A stretch of DNA of 64,000 bases from an uncultured Pelagibacteraceae bacterium. GTDB lineage: Bacteria; Pseudomonadota; Alphaproteobacteria; Pelagibacterales; Pelagibacteraceae. Position numbers and translations under genes: made by a program. This document shows positions 33,106-42,849 of the stretch, one piece after another; the stretch's first letter is position 1; every line of letters starts with the position of its first letter. A model generated the notes under the pieces. It had not been told where the DNA came from. It did not search any database and saw nothing but the letters and a program-made list of their open reading frames with translations. The stretch lies in the NCBI GenBank assembly GCA_902603905.1, contig CACKWM010000002.1:1-64000 (forward strand). Reading direction: 5' to 3'.

Positions 33106-34179
33106 ATGAAAAAAAAACATATAATTTTAGGAATTGAATCAAGCTGTGATGAAACTGCAGCATCAGTAATTCAAGAAAATGATCAAGGTATTCCCATCAT
33201 TTTATCTAATATTGTATCCAGCCAAGTAAATGTACATAAAGAGTTTGGTGGAGTAGTTCCTGAACTTGCCGCAAGATCACATATCGAAAAAATTGATCTA
33301 ATAACAAAAAAAGCAATTGATGAAAGTGGTGTTAAGTTTAAAGACCTTGATGCAATAGCAGCCACTGCGGGCCCTGGTCTTATTGTCTGTCTTGCAGTTG
33401 GTCTTAGTTTTGGAAAATCTGTAGCCTCTTCCTTAAACAAACCATTTATTGCAGTTAATCATCTCGAAGGGCATGCTTTAAGTCCTAAATTAAATTCAAA
33501 ATTAAATTATCCTTATCTATTACTTTTAGTTTCAGGTGGACACACTCAATTTTTAAGTATTGAAGGTTTAGGCAAATATAAAAGATTAGGAACAACAATT
33601 GATGATGCCGTTGGTGAAGCTTTTGATAAAACTGCAAAATTACTTGGAATAGAATTTCCAGGTGGTCCAAAAATAGAAGAATTTGCAAAAAAAGGTGATC
33701 CAAAAAAGTATGAATTACCCAAACCTATAATAAATAAGGGTGGGTGTAATTTATCATTTGCCGGTCTTAAAACTGCAGTTCTTAAAATTTCTAAACAAAT
33801 TAAAACTAATCAAGAAAAATATGATCTTGCAGCTTCATTTCAAAGAACTGTTGAAGAAATATTAAATAAAAAAAGCAAATTTGCTTTTGAAGAATTTAAA
33901 AAAATTAATAAAAAAAAAAATAATACTTTTGTTGTAGCAGGAGGTGTGGCTGCAAATAAAAAAATTAGAGAAAATCTCACAAATCTTTGCAAGAAAGAAA
34001 ATTTTAATCCTATTTTTCCTCCAATCAATTTATGTGGAGATAATGCTGCAATGATAGCAATGGTTGGTTTAGAAAAATTTAAATTAAAACAATTTAATAA
34101 TTTAGATTATCCTGCAAAACCACGGTGGCAACTTGATGAAAATGCCACTTTCTTAAAAGGTTCAGGTGTAAGATTATAA
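33106..34179 (+). CDS. tsaD: tRNA threonylcarbamoyladenosine synthase subunit TsaD
   Basis: TsaD (Gcp/YgjD) transfers the threonylcarbamoyl group to A37 of ANN-decoding tRNAs with TsaB and TsaE. The N-terminal ILGIESSCDETAASVI, the metal-binding NHLEGHALS (two His), LLLVSGGHTQ and the C-terminal GGVAANKKIRE and CGDNAAMIA are present. Length is 357 aa, normal. The stop overlaps the ATG of the following EVE gene by one base. Confidence 0.97.
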   Translation: MKKKHIILGIESSCDETAASVIQENDQGIPIILSNIVSSQVNVHKEFGGVVPELAARSHIEKIDLITKKAIDESGVKFKDLDAIAATAGPGLIVCLAVGLSFGKSVASSLNKPFIAVNHLEGHALSPKLNSKLNYPYLLLLVSGGHTQFLSIEGLGKYKRLGTTIDDAVGEAFDKTAKLLGIEFPGGPKIEEFAKKGDPKKYELPKPIINKGGCNLSFAGLKTAVLKISKQIKTNQEKYDLAASFQRTVEEILNKKSKFAFEEFKKINKKKNNTFVVAGGVAANKKIRENLTNLCKKENFNPIFPPINLCGDNAAMIAMVGLEKFKLKQFNNLDYPAKPRWQLDENATFLKGSGVRL

Positions 34180-34592
34180 TGCAATACTGGTTACTTAAAT
34201 CTGAACCAAATGTTTGGTCTATAAAACAACAGAAAAAAGCTGGATTTAAAGGTGCAGACTGGGATGGTGTAAGAAATTATCAGGCAGCAAACAATTTAAA
34301 AAAAATGAAAAAAGGAGATTTGTGTTTTTTTTATCATTCTAATATTGGTAAAGAAATTGTTGGTATCGTTGAAATTATTAAAACTGCTTTTATCGATAAA
34401 ACTGATAAACAAAAAAAATTTGTTTCTGTTAAAGTTAAATATAAAAAAATGCTTAAAAAACCAGTTACACTCGAAAATATAAAAAAAAACAGAGATCTTA
34501 GGCATTTATCTCTAATAAAACAAAGTAGATTATCCGTAATGCCTATTGATTCTAAGTGCTGGAAAATATTAAATAAGATGAGTAATATTTAA
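34179..34592 (+). CDS. EVE domain-containing protein
   Basis: This 137-aa protein is a single EVE (PUA-like) domain. It shows [33 protein letters not shown] and [19 protein letters not shown], matching the THYN1/EVE fold with an aromatic pocket for a modified base. Such domains are thought to read modified nucleobases in DNA or RNA. It is coupled to tsaD, which makes a tRNA modification; a shared RNA role is only inferred. acsA follows after 8 bp. Confidence 0.88.
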   Translation: MQYWLLKSEPNVWSIKQQKKAGFKGADWDGVRNYQAANNLKKMKKGDLCFFYHSNIGKEIVGIVEIIKTAFIDKTDKQKKFVSVKVKYKKMLKKPVTLENIKKNRDLRHLSLIKQSRLSVMPIDSKCWKILNKMSNI

Positions 34593-34600
34593 AAAAAATC

Positions 34601-36616
34601 ATGTCTAAAAGATCAAAAAAAAAAGCAAAAACTAAGAAAAAAATTAAATCTAAGAAAAAAATAAATAAAGCAGAAATTGATAAAGAATTTTTAATTAAAA
34701 CCAAAAAAGAATGGATTAATAGATCTTTAGTTACTAAATCAAAGTATGAAAAAAAATATAAAAAATCTTTAAAAAATAATGATGAATTTTGGAAAAAAGA
34801 AGGAAAAAGAATAACTTGGATTAAACCCTACAAAAAAATAAAAAATGTAAAGTATAGTAAAGATGAAGTTCGTATTAAATGGTACGAAGATGGAACCTTA
34901 AATGCTTCTGCAAACTGTATTGATAGACATCTTAAAGATAAAAAACATAAAACAGCAATTATTTGGGTTGGAGATGACCCAAAAGATACAAAAAAAATTT
35001 CTTATAAACAATTGCATAAAGAAGTTTCAAAAACTGCTAATGCCTTAAAAGAACTTGGAGTAAAAAAAGGTGATCGTGTCACAATTTATTTAACAATGAT
35101 ACCAGAATTGGCATTTTCAATGTTGGCTTGTGCTAGGATTGGTGCAATTCATTCAATTATTTTTGGTGGTTTTTCGGCCGACTCTATTGCTGGAAGAATT
35201 GATGATTGTAAATCAGATTATGTAATAACTGCAGATGAAGGTATAAGAGGGGGAAAAACAATCCCTTTAAAATATACTGTTGATGAGGCACTTTCAAAAT
35301 GTCGAAGTATTAAGAAATGTATTGTAATTAAAAAAACTGGAAACTACATAGACTGGAATAATGAAAGAGATGTTTGGTATCATAAAATAATTAAAAATGT
35401 GTCTAGTCAATGTAACCCTGAAGAAATGAGTGCAGAAGATCCATTATTTATACTTTATACTTCTGGATCAACCGGAAAACCTAAGGGAGTTCTTCATACT
35501 ACAGGTGGTTATATGGTTTATGCTTCCATGACTCATCAATATATTTTTAATTATAAACAAAAAGACATTTACTGGTGTACTGCAGACATTGGCTGGATAA
35601 CAGGACATAGTTATATAATTTATGGACCTCTAGCTAATGGCGCTACAACTATAATGTTCGAGGGTGTTCCTACATATCCTGATAGCTCTAGATGGTGGCA
35701 AATAGTTGATAAATATAAAGTTAATATCTTTTATACAGCTCCAACTGCAATTAGAGCATTAATGAGAGAAGGTGATGAACCTGTTAAAAAAACATCAAGA
35801 AAGTCTTTAAAACTATTAGGAACTGTTGGAGAGCCTATTAATCCAGAAGCATGGAAGTGGTATTATAAAACTGTTGGAGATTCAAAATGCCCTATAGTTG
35901 ATACATGGTGGCAAACTGAAACTGGAGGAATATTAATAAGTCCGCAAACTGGAGCTATTAATTTAAAACCAGGCTCTGCTACAAAACCATTTTATGGAAT
36001 AAAACCTGTTATTGTTGATCAATCTGGCAATATTTTAAAAGGTGAGTGTGAAGGAAGACTTTGTATAGCTCAGTCTTGGCCAGGACAGATGAGAACAGTT
36101 TATGGTGATCACCAAAGATTTATTGATACTTATTTTTCACAATTTGATGGAAAATATTTTACTGGAGATGGATGTCGTAGAGATAAAGATGGGTACTATT
36201 GGATTACAGGACGAGTAGATGATGTAATTATTGTATCAGGACACAATCTAGGAACAGCAGAAGTTGAAAGTGCCTTTGTTGCACATCCAAAAGTTGCTGA
36301 AGCAGCTGTAGTTAGTTTTCCTCATGACATTAAAGGTAACGGTTTATATTGCTATGTGACTTTAAATGTTGGAGAAAAAGAAGATGGAGATCTAGAAAGA
36401 GAACTAAAACTCTGGGTTAGAAAAAAAATAGGTCCAATTGCAACACCAGACTTTATTCAATTTTCTCCAGGACTTCCAAAAACAAGATCAGGTAAAATTA
36501 TGAGAAGAATCCTTCGAAAAATTGCAGCTAATGAACATGATCAACTTGGAGATACAACTACTCTTGCAGATCCAAGCGTTGTGGATAGTTTGGTAGAAAA
36601 TAGAAAAAATCAATAA
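34601..36616 (+). CDS. acsA: Acetyl-CoA synthetase with a Lys-rich N-terminal extension
   Basis: AcsA activates acetate to acetyl-CoA through acetyl-AMP. Core motifs are [16 protein letters not shown] (P-loop), [30 protein letters not shown] and the acetylatable Lys in [15 protein letters not shown]. The first 23 residues hold 13 Lys and one Arg, which is not typical of the family. The family-like part begins near residue 30. No better ATG with a ribosome-binding site is evident just downstream, so I keep this start with some doubt. Total length is 671 aa. A terminator follows. Confidence 0.95.
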   Translation: MSKRSKKKAKTKKKIKSKKKINKAEIDKEFLIKTKKEWINRSLVTKSKYEKKYKKSLKNNDEFWKKEGKRITWIKPYKKIKNVKYSKDEVRIKWYEDGTLNASANCIDRHLKDKKHKTAIIWVGDDPKDTKKISYKQLHKEVSKTANALKELGVKKGDRVTIYLTMIPELAFSMLACARIGAIHSIIFGGFSADSIAGRIDDCKSDYVITADEGIRGGKTIPLKYTVDEALSKCRSIKKCIVIKKTGNYIDWNNERDVWYHKIIKNVSSQCNPEEMSAEDPLFILYTSGSTGKPKGVLHTTGGYMVYASMTHQYIFNYKQKDIYWCTADIGWITGHSYIIYGPLANGATTIMFEGVPTYPDSSRWWQIVDKYKVNIFYTAPTAIRALMREGDEPVKKTSRKSLKLLGTVGEPINPEAWKWYYKTVGDSKCPIVDTWWQTETGGILISPQTGAINLKPGSATKPFYGIKPVIVDQSGNILKGECEGRLCIAQSWPGQMRTVYGDHQRFIDTYFSQFDGKYFTGDGCRRDKDGYYWITGRVDDVIIVSGHNLGTAEVESAFVAHPKVAEAAVVSFPHDIKGNGLYCYVTLNVGEKEDGDLERELKLWVRKKIGPIATPDFIQFSPGLPKTRSGKIMRRILRKIAANEHDQLGDTTTLADPSVVDSLVENRKNQ

Positions 36617-36635
36617 TATTATTATAAAAAAACCC

Positions 36636-36660
36636 ACCGCTTTTATAAGCGGTTATTTAC
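36636..36660 (+). terminator. Rho-independent-like terminator after acsA
   Basis: ACCGCTT (36636-36642) pairs perfectly with AAGCGGT (36647-36653) around a TTAT loop, followed by TATTTACTTGAGCTTTTTTG. The stem is preceded by a run of A. It ends the tsaD-EVE-acsA transcript and separates it from rpe. The rest of the 118-bp gap is plain AT-rich sequence. Confidence 0.7.
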
Positions 36661-36734
36661 TTGAGCTTTTTTGTTTAAATTTAAAATTTATTTAATTTTT
36701 TAAAAAAAAACTGGTACTACTAATTCAGTACGTA

Positions 36735-37394
36735 ATGAAAAAAATACAAATATCTCCCTCAATTTTATCTGCGGACTTTAGTCAATTAGGCAATGAAATT
36801 AAGAGACTGGAAGATGGAGGCGCTGATATGATTCATGTTGATGTAATGGATGGTCATTTTGTTCCAAATTTAACTATAGGACCACCAGTAATTAAAACTT
36901 TGAGAAATTATACAAAATTACCTTTCGATGTTCATTTGATGATAGCACCAGTTCATAAATATATTAAAAATTATGCTGAAGCTGGAGCTGATATTATAAC
37001 AATACATCCAGAAGCAACCGACAATTTAAAAGAATCAATTAATCATATAAAAGAACTAGGAAAAAAAGTTGGGGTTTCTTTAAATCCCAATACAAAAATT
37101 GATATTATTAAAGAATTTTTTTCTGAAATAAATTTAATTTTAATAATGAGCGTTCATCCTGGTTTTGGAGGTCAGAAGTTTATGCCTGAAGTTTTAGTAA
37201 AAATAAAAGAATTAAAAAAAATAAAAGATCAACAAAATTTTAGTTTTGACATTGAAGTTGATGGAGGAATCAATTTTGATAACAGTAAACTTGCAATAGA
37301 AGCTGGGGCAAATATTCTTGTTTCAGGCACAACAATTTTTAAAAACAACAACGGTAATATTAAAAAAAATATTGATACTTTAAAAGCAAGTTAA
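36735..37394 (+). CDS. rpe: Ribulose-phosphate 3-epimerase
   Basis: Rpe interconverts ribulose 5-phosphate and xylulose 5-phosphate in the pentose phosphate pathway. The TIM-barrel motifs ISPSILSADFSQLG, VDVMDGHFVPNLTIGP (metal His and Asp), DVHLMI, MSVHPGFGGQKF and DGGINFDN are all present. Length is 219 aa. It is the first gene of a rpe-heparinase-purH run on the plus strand, an order also seen in other alphaproteobacteria. Confidence 0.97.
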   Translation: MKKIQISPSILSADFSQLGNEIKRLEDGGADMIHVDVMDGHFVPNLTIGPPVIKTLRNYTKLPFDVHLMIAPVHKYIKNYAEAGADIITIHPEATDNLKESINHIKELGKKVGVSLNPNTKIDIIKEFFSEINLILIMSVHPGFGGQKFMPEVLVKIKELKKIKDQQNFSFDIEVDGGINFDNSKLAIEAGANILVSGTTIFKNNNGNIKKNIDTLKAS

Positions 37395-37400
37395 AGAGTA

Positions 37401-39029
37401 ATGATTTTTAAAAATTCATTAAACTATATAAGTCAATTTTTTTTTTTCTTTACAAACAAAGCAAGAAATTTTTATTTAAATTCTAATATTTATAATAAAA
37501 AAATTTCTAAAATTAATGATAAAAATTTAGAATATAAACCTAGCCCAAGTATATTAGATTGTTTAATTAAGTATGAGAAAAAAAATAAAATAGAAGACTT
37601 TTCACTAAACTCTATTTGGACAAATAAAAATATAAAAGAAAAAGATTATAAAAAATTACATAGTTTTTTTTGGTTATTCACATTAGATTTAAAATCTTCT
37701 AAACAATCAACTCAATCAATTATTCTTAAATGGATAGAATCTAATCATAACTATAATTATAAAAGTTGGGATGTTGACATTCTTTCAAAGAGAATAATTG
37801 CCTGGATATCTAATTCAAAATTAACTTACGAAGATAGTAGTCAAGAATATAAAACAAAATTTAATTCTATTATTCAAAAACAAATTAACCACTTAATAAA
37901 TGAGATCAAAAGATCAGATTGGATTGATGATAAAATGATAGGGTGTGCGGCAATAATTCTAACTGGGCTTTCCTTTCATGATAAATCAGGATATTTAGAT
38001 TTTGGATTAAACTTACTAAAAAAAATAATTAAATTTTCATTTGATAATGAAGGATTTCCAAAATCAAGAAGTATAAGACAACTAAATTTTTATTTAAAAT
38101 ATTTTATACTAATTAGAGAATGGTTAAAAGAATCCCAAAATGATACACCCGAATATATTGATGAAGCTATATATTATTTAGGTCAAGCCTACTCATTAAT
38201 TTTCCAAAATTTTAAAAAAAATATTCTATTTAATGGAAATAATGAAAATAATAATAAAGATTTTGATAATTATTTAAAAAGATATGGTTACAAATTTAAA
38301 AATGAAAATAATGAAATTGCTGGTTATTCAATTTTAAAAAATAAAAAAAATGCACTTATAATGGATATTGGTCCATCCCCAGAAAAAAAATTTTCTAATG
38401 ACTATCAAGCAGGATCTTTATCTTTTGAAATTATATCTGGTGATAAAAAACTAATATGCAATTCTGGTTATTTTCAAAATTACAAACATCAACTTAATGA
38501 TCTTTCAAAATCAAGTGCTTCACAAAGCACTTTAATTATTGATAATCAATCTTCCTGTAAGTTAAGAAAGCAAGGAAATAAACATTCAATAGTTGAAAAT
38601 GGATTAAAAATAACCAGCAAATCAGTTATATGTCAAAAAAATTATTGGAGTGTAAGAGCTGCTCATGATGGCTATAGTAAACAGTACGGTATAATTCACG
38701 AAAGACAAATTGAATTTTTTCCAGAAAATAACAAATTCATTGGAATTGATAAATTAATTAAAAAAAAAAAAAATAAAAGTACAAATTTTGAAATTCGTTT
38801 TCATTTAGAACCAAATATAAAAACTATGAAGACACAAGATGGTAAATCAATATTTATAGAACTTGAAAACGAAGGATGGAAATTTACATGCGATGGACAC
38901 ACTATTGACATAGAAACAGGTTTGTATTTTGGCAAAAAAAATTCATACACTGAGAATCAAAATATATTTATTTCTGGCATGACTCAAAATGAAAATCAGA
39001 CTATAAAATGGGAATTGATTAAAATATAA
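37401..39029 (+). CDS. Heparinase II/III-like family protein
   Basis: This 542-aa protein has an N-terminal all-alpha toroid-like half with SWDVDILSKRIIAWISNSKL and GFPKSRSIRQLNFYLKYFIL. The C-terminal half is beta-sandwich-like (GSLSFEIISGDKKLICNSGY, then ASQSTLIIDNQSSC). This matches the heparinase II/III-like proteins linked to purH in alphaproteobacteria. True heparinases cleave uronic-acid polysaccharides by elimination. No signal peptide is evident, so a cytoplasmic role is likely and the substrate is unknown. It lies 6 bp after rpe and 1 bp before purH. Confidence 0.82.
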   Translation: MIFKNSLNYISQFFFFFTNKARNFYLNSNIYNKKISKINDKNLEYKPSPSILDCLIKYEKKNKIEDFSLNSIWTNKNIKEKDYKKLHSFFWLFTLDLKSSKQSTQSIILKWIESNHNYNYKSWDVDILSKRIIAWISNSKLTYEDSSQEYKTKFNSIIQKQINHLINEIKRSDWIDDKMIGCAAIILTGLSFHDKSGYLDFGLNLLKKIIKFSFDNEGFPKSRSIRQLNFYLKYFILIREWLKESQNDTPEYIDEAIYYLGQAYSLIFQNFKKNILFNGNNENNNKDFDNYLKRYGYKFKNENNEIAGYSILKNKKNALIMDIGPSPEKKFSNDYQAGSLSFEIISGDKKLICNSGYFQNYKHQLNDLSKSSASQSTLIIDNQSSCKLRKQGNKHSIVENGLKITSKSVICQKNYWSVRAAHDGYSKQYGIIHERQIEFFPENNKFIGIDKLIKKKKNKSTNFEIRFHLEPNIKTMKTQDGKSIFIELENEGWKFTCDGHTIDIETGLYFGKKNSYTENQNIFISGMTQNENQTIKWELIKI

Positions 39030-39030
39030 A

Positions 39031-40572
39031 ATGAAAAAAATTAAAAGGGCGTTAATTTCTGTATCTAATAAAGAAGAATTGACACCTCTTTTAAACACAC
39101 TAACCAAGTATAAAATAAAATTAATTAGTTCTGGTGGAACTTATAAAAAAATAAAAAAATTAAAATACAAATGTATTGAAATTTCCAAATATACTAACTC
39201 TCCAGAAATTTTAAATGGTAGAGTAAAAACACTACATCCAAAAATTCACGCAGGGATATTAAGTAAAAGGAATAACAAATCTCATAAAAAAGAACTAATA
39301 AAAAATAATTTTGATGAAATTGATTTGGTAATTGTAAATTTTTATCCATTTGAGGAAACATTAAAAAACACAAAAAATCATTCTAAAATTATTGAAAATA
39401 TAGATGTTGGAGGACCAACTATGGTTAGAGCTGCTGCCAAAAACTATAATGACGTAACAGTAATCACTTCGCCAAAACAATATAAGGGATTAATAAATGA
39501 ACTTCGCTCCAATAAAGGTTCAACCTCATTAACTTTTAGAAAAAAAATGTCAGAAGAAGCTTTTTCTGAAACTGCCTACTATGATGCTTTAATTTCTAAC
39601 TACTTTAATAGAATTTCTAAAAATTTTTTTCCAAAAAAAAAAATTTTTTACACTAATTTAGTTGAAAAATTAAGATATGGAGAAAATCCTCATCAAGAAA
39701 GTGCAATTTATTCTAAAACTAACAAATTAGATATTGCACAAATTCATGGAAAACAATTAAGCTACAACAATTATAACGATATATTCTCAGCTTTAATGAT
39801 TTCTAAGTCTCTACCAAAAAATATTGGCACAGTAATTGTAAAACATGCTAACCCTTGCGGTGTTTCTATAGATAAGAATAATAAAAAAAGTTATCAATTA
39901 GCTTTAGCATGCGATCCAGTAAGTGCTTTTGGAGGTATTGTCTCTTGTAATTATAAAGTTAATAAAAATTTAGCTTTAGAATTAAATAAAATTTTTTTAG
40001 AAGTTGTAATTGCTGATGGTTTTGAAAAAGAAGCTCTTAAAATCTTAAAAAAGAAAAAAGATTTAAGAATTATTAATGCTAGCAATTTGGCCTTTGAAAA
40101 TATGTATAATTTTATGTCAAATTTCAATTCTATTTTAGTTCAATCAACAGACATAAATCCATTTGTTAAAAAAAATTTCAAAATAGTATCAAAGAAAAAA
40201 CCATCTGCTATAGAATTAAAAAATTTAATTTTTGCTTTTAATATATGTAGATTTGTTAAATCAAATGCAATTGTTTTAGCAAAAAATAATACTACTGTTG
40301 GGATTGGTTCAGGCCAACCAAGTCGATTAGATAGTTGCAAAATTGCAATAAATAAAATGAATCAATTTCAAAAAACTAATAATACTGATGGGATAGTAGC
40401 TGCTTCAGATGCATTTTTTCCATTTGTAGATGGAATTGAAACTTTAGTTCAAGCTGGTATTTCTGCTGTAATTCAACCATCTGGATCAATCAGAGATAAA
40501 GAAATAATTAAGTTTGCCAATCAAACTGAAACAGTCTTGGTATTTTCAAAGACAAGACATTTTAAACACTAA
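39031..40572 (+). CDS. purH: Bifunctional AICAR transformylase/IMP cyclohydrolase PurH
   Basis: PurH carries out the last two steps of IMP synthesis. The N-terminal MGS-like cyclohydrolase domain has RALISVSNKEELTPLL, ISSGGTYKKIK and GRVKTLHPKIHAGIL. The transformylase domain has LRYGENPHQESAIY and the catalytic KHANPCGVS, and ends with PSGSIRDKEIIKFAN. Length is 513 aa. The stop overlaps that of convergent phhB. It depends on formyl-THF from FolD, encoded at 29 kb. Confidence 0.97.
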   Translation: MKKIKRALISVSNKEELTPLLNTLTKYKIKLISSGGTYKKIKKLKYKCIEISKYTNSPEILNGRVKTLHPKIHAGILSKRNNKSHKKELIKNNFDEIDLVIVNFYPFEETLKNTKNHSKIIENIDVGGPTMVRAAAKNYNDVTVITSPKQYKGLINELRSNKGSTSLTFRKKMSEEAFSETAYYDALISNYFNRISKNFFPKKKIFYTNLVEKLRYGENPHQESAIYSKTNKLDIAQIHGKQLSYNNYNDIFSALMISKSLPKNIGTVIVKHANPCGVSIDKNNKKSYQLALACDPVSAFGGIVSCNYKVNKNLALELNKIFLEVVIADGFEKEALKILKKKKDLRIINASNLAFENMYNFMSNFNSILVQSTDINPFVKKNFKIVSKKKPSAIELKNLIFAFNICRFVKSNAIVLAKNNTTVGIGSGQPSRLDSCKIAINKMNQFQKTNNTDGIVAASDAFFPFVDGIETLVQAGISAVIQPSGSIRDKEIIKFANQTETVLVFSKTRHFKH

Positions 40573-40907
40573 ACTATTTTATCTACTTTAGCTGCAAGAA
40601 CAAAATCACTTTCATGTAAACCTTTGATAGAATGAGTAAAAATTTTTATTTTAGCATAACCCCAACCAAACCATATATCTGGATGATGTCCTTCCTGTTC
40701 TGCAATTTCACCTACTTTATTTATAAAATTTTGACTTTCTAAAAAATTTTTAAATTTAAACTCTTTAATCAAATAAAAAATTTTAGACTCATCTTCTTTA
40801 ACTTCCCATCCATCTACCATTTTTAGATATTTGTGTATTTCAGTTATATCAAAACTTGGTATACCTCCCTCACAAGGAATACATTTTTTATTTGCTAAAT
40901 CACTCAT
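40569..40907 (-). CDS. phhB: Pterin-4a-carbinolamine dehydratase
   Basis: This 112-aa protein matches the PCD/DCoH family: GWEVKEDESKIFYLIKEFKFKNF, then the catalytic EQEGHHPDIWFGW with the paired His. It dehydrates 4a-hydroxytetrahydropterin, regenerating the pterin cofactor of aromatic amino-acid hydroxylases. A moonlighting role in molybdopterin chemistry is also proposed for some. I start at MSDLANKKC; an in-frame ATG further upstream would read through the tRNA gene and is rejected. It follows tRNA-Gly by 18 bp on the same strand. Confidence 0.92.
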   Translation of the reverse strand: MSDLANKKCIPCEGGIPSFDITEIHKYLKMVDGWEVKEDESKIFYLIKEFKFKNFLESQNFINKVGEIAEQEGHHPDIWFGWGYAKIKIFTHSIKGLHESDFVLAAKVDKIV

Positions 40908-40925
40908 AAATAACTTTAATTTTAT

Positions 40926-41000
40926 TGGAGCGGGCAAAGGGGGTCGAACCCTCGACCTTCTCGTTGGCAACGAGACGCTCTACCACTGAGCTATGCCCGC
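40926..41000 (-). tRNA. tRNA-Gly (GCC)
   Basis: The minus strand gives a complete cloverleaf: acceptor GCGGGCA/TGCCCGC, D-arm with AGCTCAGTGGTAGAGC, anticodon loop TTGCCAA (anticodon GCC) on a CTCGT/ACGAG stem, and T-arm GGGTTCGACCCC. The discriminator is T and the CCA end is encoded in the genome. A strong promoter lies immediately upstream. Confidence 0.97.
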
Positions 41001-41013
41001 TTGTTAAAAAGTT

Positions 41014-41042
41014 ATTATAGATAGAGGTTTTTTTTAATGCAA
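41014..41042 (-). promoter_or_regulatory. Promoter of tRNA-Gly
   Basis: On the minus strand TTGCAT (41037-41042) and a perfect TATAAT (41014-41019) are separated by 17 bp. The predicted start at about 41007 is a few nucleotides before the mature tRNA 5' end. This is the closest match to a canonical sigma-70 promoter that I noticed in the window. Confidence 0.72.
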
Positions 41043-41071
41043 GAAATAATAAAAATTTGTTAAGTTAATGA

Positions 41072-41716
41072 ATGGATAATAAAAATAAATTGCCAAATAA
41101 AATTCCTATATTTCCAATATCAAATTTTATAATTTTTCCTAAAACAACCGTTCCATTAAATATTTTTGAGCCAAGATATATAGAAATGGTTGATGATAGT
41201 ATGAAAAATTCAAGAATGATAGGTATGGTACAACCAAAAAAAAATTCTAATACCTCTATCCCTGAATTATATAACATTGGATGTTTAGGAAAAATAACAA
41301 GCTTTAATGAAAGCGAAGATGGAAGATATTTAATTATTTTAAATGGCCTTAGTCGTTTTAAAATTATCGATGAAATAAAAAATAATAAACTTTATCGTGA
41401 ATGCAATGTTAGTTTTAATGAATTTAAAAATGATATTAATTCTAACAAGGAAGAAATTAAATTTACTGATCTTGAACTTATATTTAAAAATTTAAAAAAT
41501 TTATTTCAAAAAAAAGGTTATATTATCAATTGGAAAGAATTGGAAAAACAAGATCTAAACCAAACAATTAATACACTTGCAATGGCTTCACCTTTTTCTT
41601 TAGAAGAAAAACAAGCATTGTTAGAAACTCAAAATCTAATTTCAAGAAAATTTAAATTAGAAGAAATTATTAAAACTTATATATTGGATGATTTTAGTAA
41701 CACAACTATTCAGTAA
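41072..41716 (+). CDS. LON substrate-binding domain protein
   Basis: This 214-aa protein consists of a LON N-terminal (PUA-like) domain without ATPase or protease parts: KIPIFPISNFIIFPKTTVPL, FEPRYIEMVDDSM and GCLGKITSFNESEDGRYLIIL. The remaining half is helical, as in the stand-alone alphaproteobacterial members. These may recruit substrates or act as protein-interaction modules, but function is not established. It is divergent from the tRNA and convergent with the UbiH-like gene. Confidence 0.9.
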   Translation: MDNKNKLPNKIPIFPISNFIIFPKTTVPLNIFEPRYIEMVDDSMKNSRMIGMVQPKKNSNTSIPELYNIGCLGKITSFNESEDGRYLIILNGLSRFKIIDEIKNNKLYRECNVSFNEFKNDINSNKEEIKFTDLELIFKNLKNLFQKKGYIINWKELEKQDLNQTINTLAMASPFSLEEKQALLETQNLISRKFKLEEIIKTYILDDFSNTTIQ

Positions 41717-41719
41717 ATT

Positions 41720-42817
41720 TTAAATTGTTAATCCCTCATCTGCATATTTAGATACAATATTGTTAAATAATTTATTTTTACCTAAAAATTTTACTAATTG
41801 ATTTAAATAATTGTTTTTATAATTGTTATCAAATTTAAAAAACTCATAAATGAAATCATTACCAGAAGAAAAAATAAAATTGAGATGTTTAGTTTTATTT
41901 TCAAAATCTTTATAAACTGAATGATCTATCTGCAAACCTAAATCTACACGTTCTTTTATAATTTTTGATAAAATTTTTATATCTCTTAAAGTCATATTAA
42001 AACCTTGTCCTGAAAGTGGATGAATTTTATGAAGACTATCACCAAAATTCATTAAATTTTTATAATAATATTTTCTAGTAACAGAAAAATTTAATTCAAA
42101 TTTTTCTAATTTACCAAAACTTTTAATTTCATAATTTTTATTTTGTTGACAAATTAAATTCTTAATTTCTTTTTCACTAAAACTTATTTTTTTATTAATT
42201 GCGGAAAATACTATTGAAGTTTTAAAATTTGAAATTGGTAAAAATGCGACGGGACCTATTTTTGTAAAAATCTGAATTGCTTTATCATTTTTAATATATT
42301 TATGATTTATAATAGTAGTATGGGCATAACTATTATAATTTTTATTAATTTTATTATAAAAAAAATTATTAGAAATTTTATTATTACCGTCACAATTAAT
42401 AATTAATTCATATTTTTTTTCATTTAATATTTTTTTATAGAAATTATTGTTTTTTATTAAAATTTTTTTGAATAATTTATTTTTTTTTAAATCACTATCT
42501 AATAATTGGTAAATTTCACGATTTTTAGCTATAAAAAATAATTCTTCTCCATTATTTTCAAAATTTAAAATTTTTTCACATTTAAGTTTTTCACTATAAA
42601 TTTCTATTGCTTTTATTTTCCAAAACATATCTTTTCTAAATTTAATTATTTCTTTATTAAAAAAATCAAAATTATTTTTGGATATTCCTATAGTTCTCGA
42701 TTGAAAAATAGATTTCTTAGATTTCTTACAATAAACATAAACCTTAATATTTTTATTAATTAAATTCTTTGCTAATGCTAAACTTGTAAGACTATCTCCT
42801 ATTAAACAAATATTCAT
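41720..42817 (-). CDS. UbiH/UbiF-family FAD-dependent hydroxylase (divergent)
   Basis: The C-terminal FAD motif GDSLHKIHPLSGQGFNMTLRDI clearly matches the ubiquinone-ring hydroxylase family (UbiH/F/I/L). The N-terminal Rossmann region is degenerate: NICLIGDSLTSLALAKNL lacks the usual GxGxxG spacing, and the middle is highly Lys/Asn-rich. Length of 365 aa is slightly below the 390-400 norm. It most likely hydroxylates a ubiquinone precursor. It is divergent from ftsK across a 32-bp gap. Specific assignment within the family is not possible by eye. Confidence 0.8.
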   Translation of the reverse strand: MNICLIGDSLTSLALAKNLINKNIKVYVYCKKSKKSIFQSRTIGISKNNFDFFNKEIIKFRKDMFWKIKAIEIYSEKLKCEKILNFENNGEELFFIAKNREIYQLLDSDLKKNKLFKKILIKNNNFYKKILNEKKYELIINCDGNNKISNNFFYNKINKNYNSYAHTTIINHKYIKNDKAIQIFTKIGPVAFLPISNFKTSIVFSAINKKISFSEKEIKNLICQQNKNYEIKSFGKLEKFELNFSVTRKYYYKNLMNFGDSLHKIHPLSGQGFNMTLRDIKILSKIIKERVDLGLQIDHSVYKDFENKTKHLNFIFSSGNDFIYEFFKFDNNYKNNYLNQLVKFLGKNKLFNNIVSKYADEGLTI

Positions 42818-42849
42818 ATTTAAAATTTAATTTTAACCACAATTATTAA

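Noticed and set aside
40908-40970. N-terminal extension of phhB beginning MPTRRSRVRPPLPAP
   Set aside because: This segment is the translation of the tRNA-Gly 3' part and its flank. The family-like protein begins at 40907.
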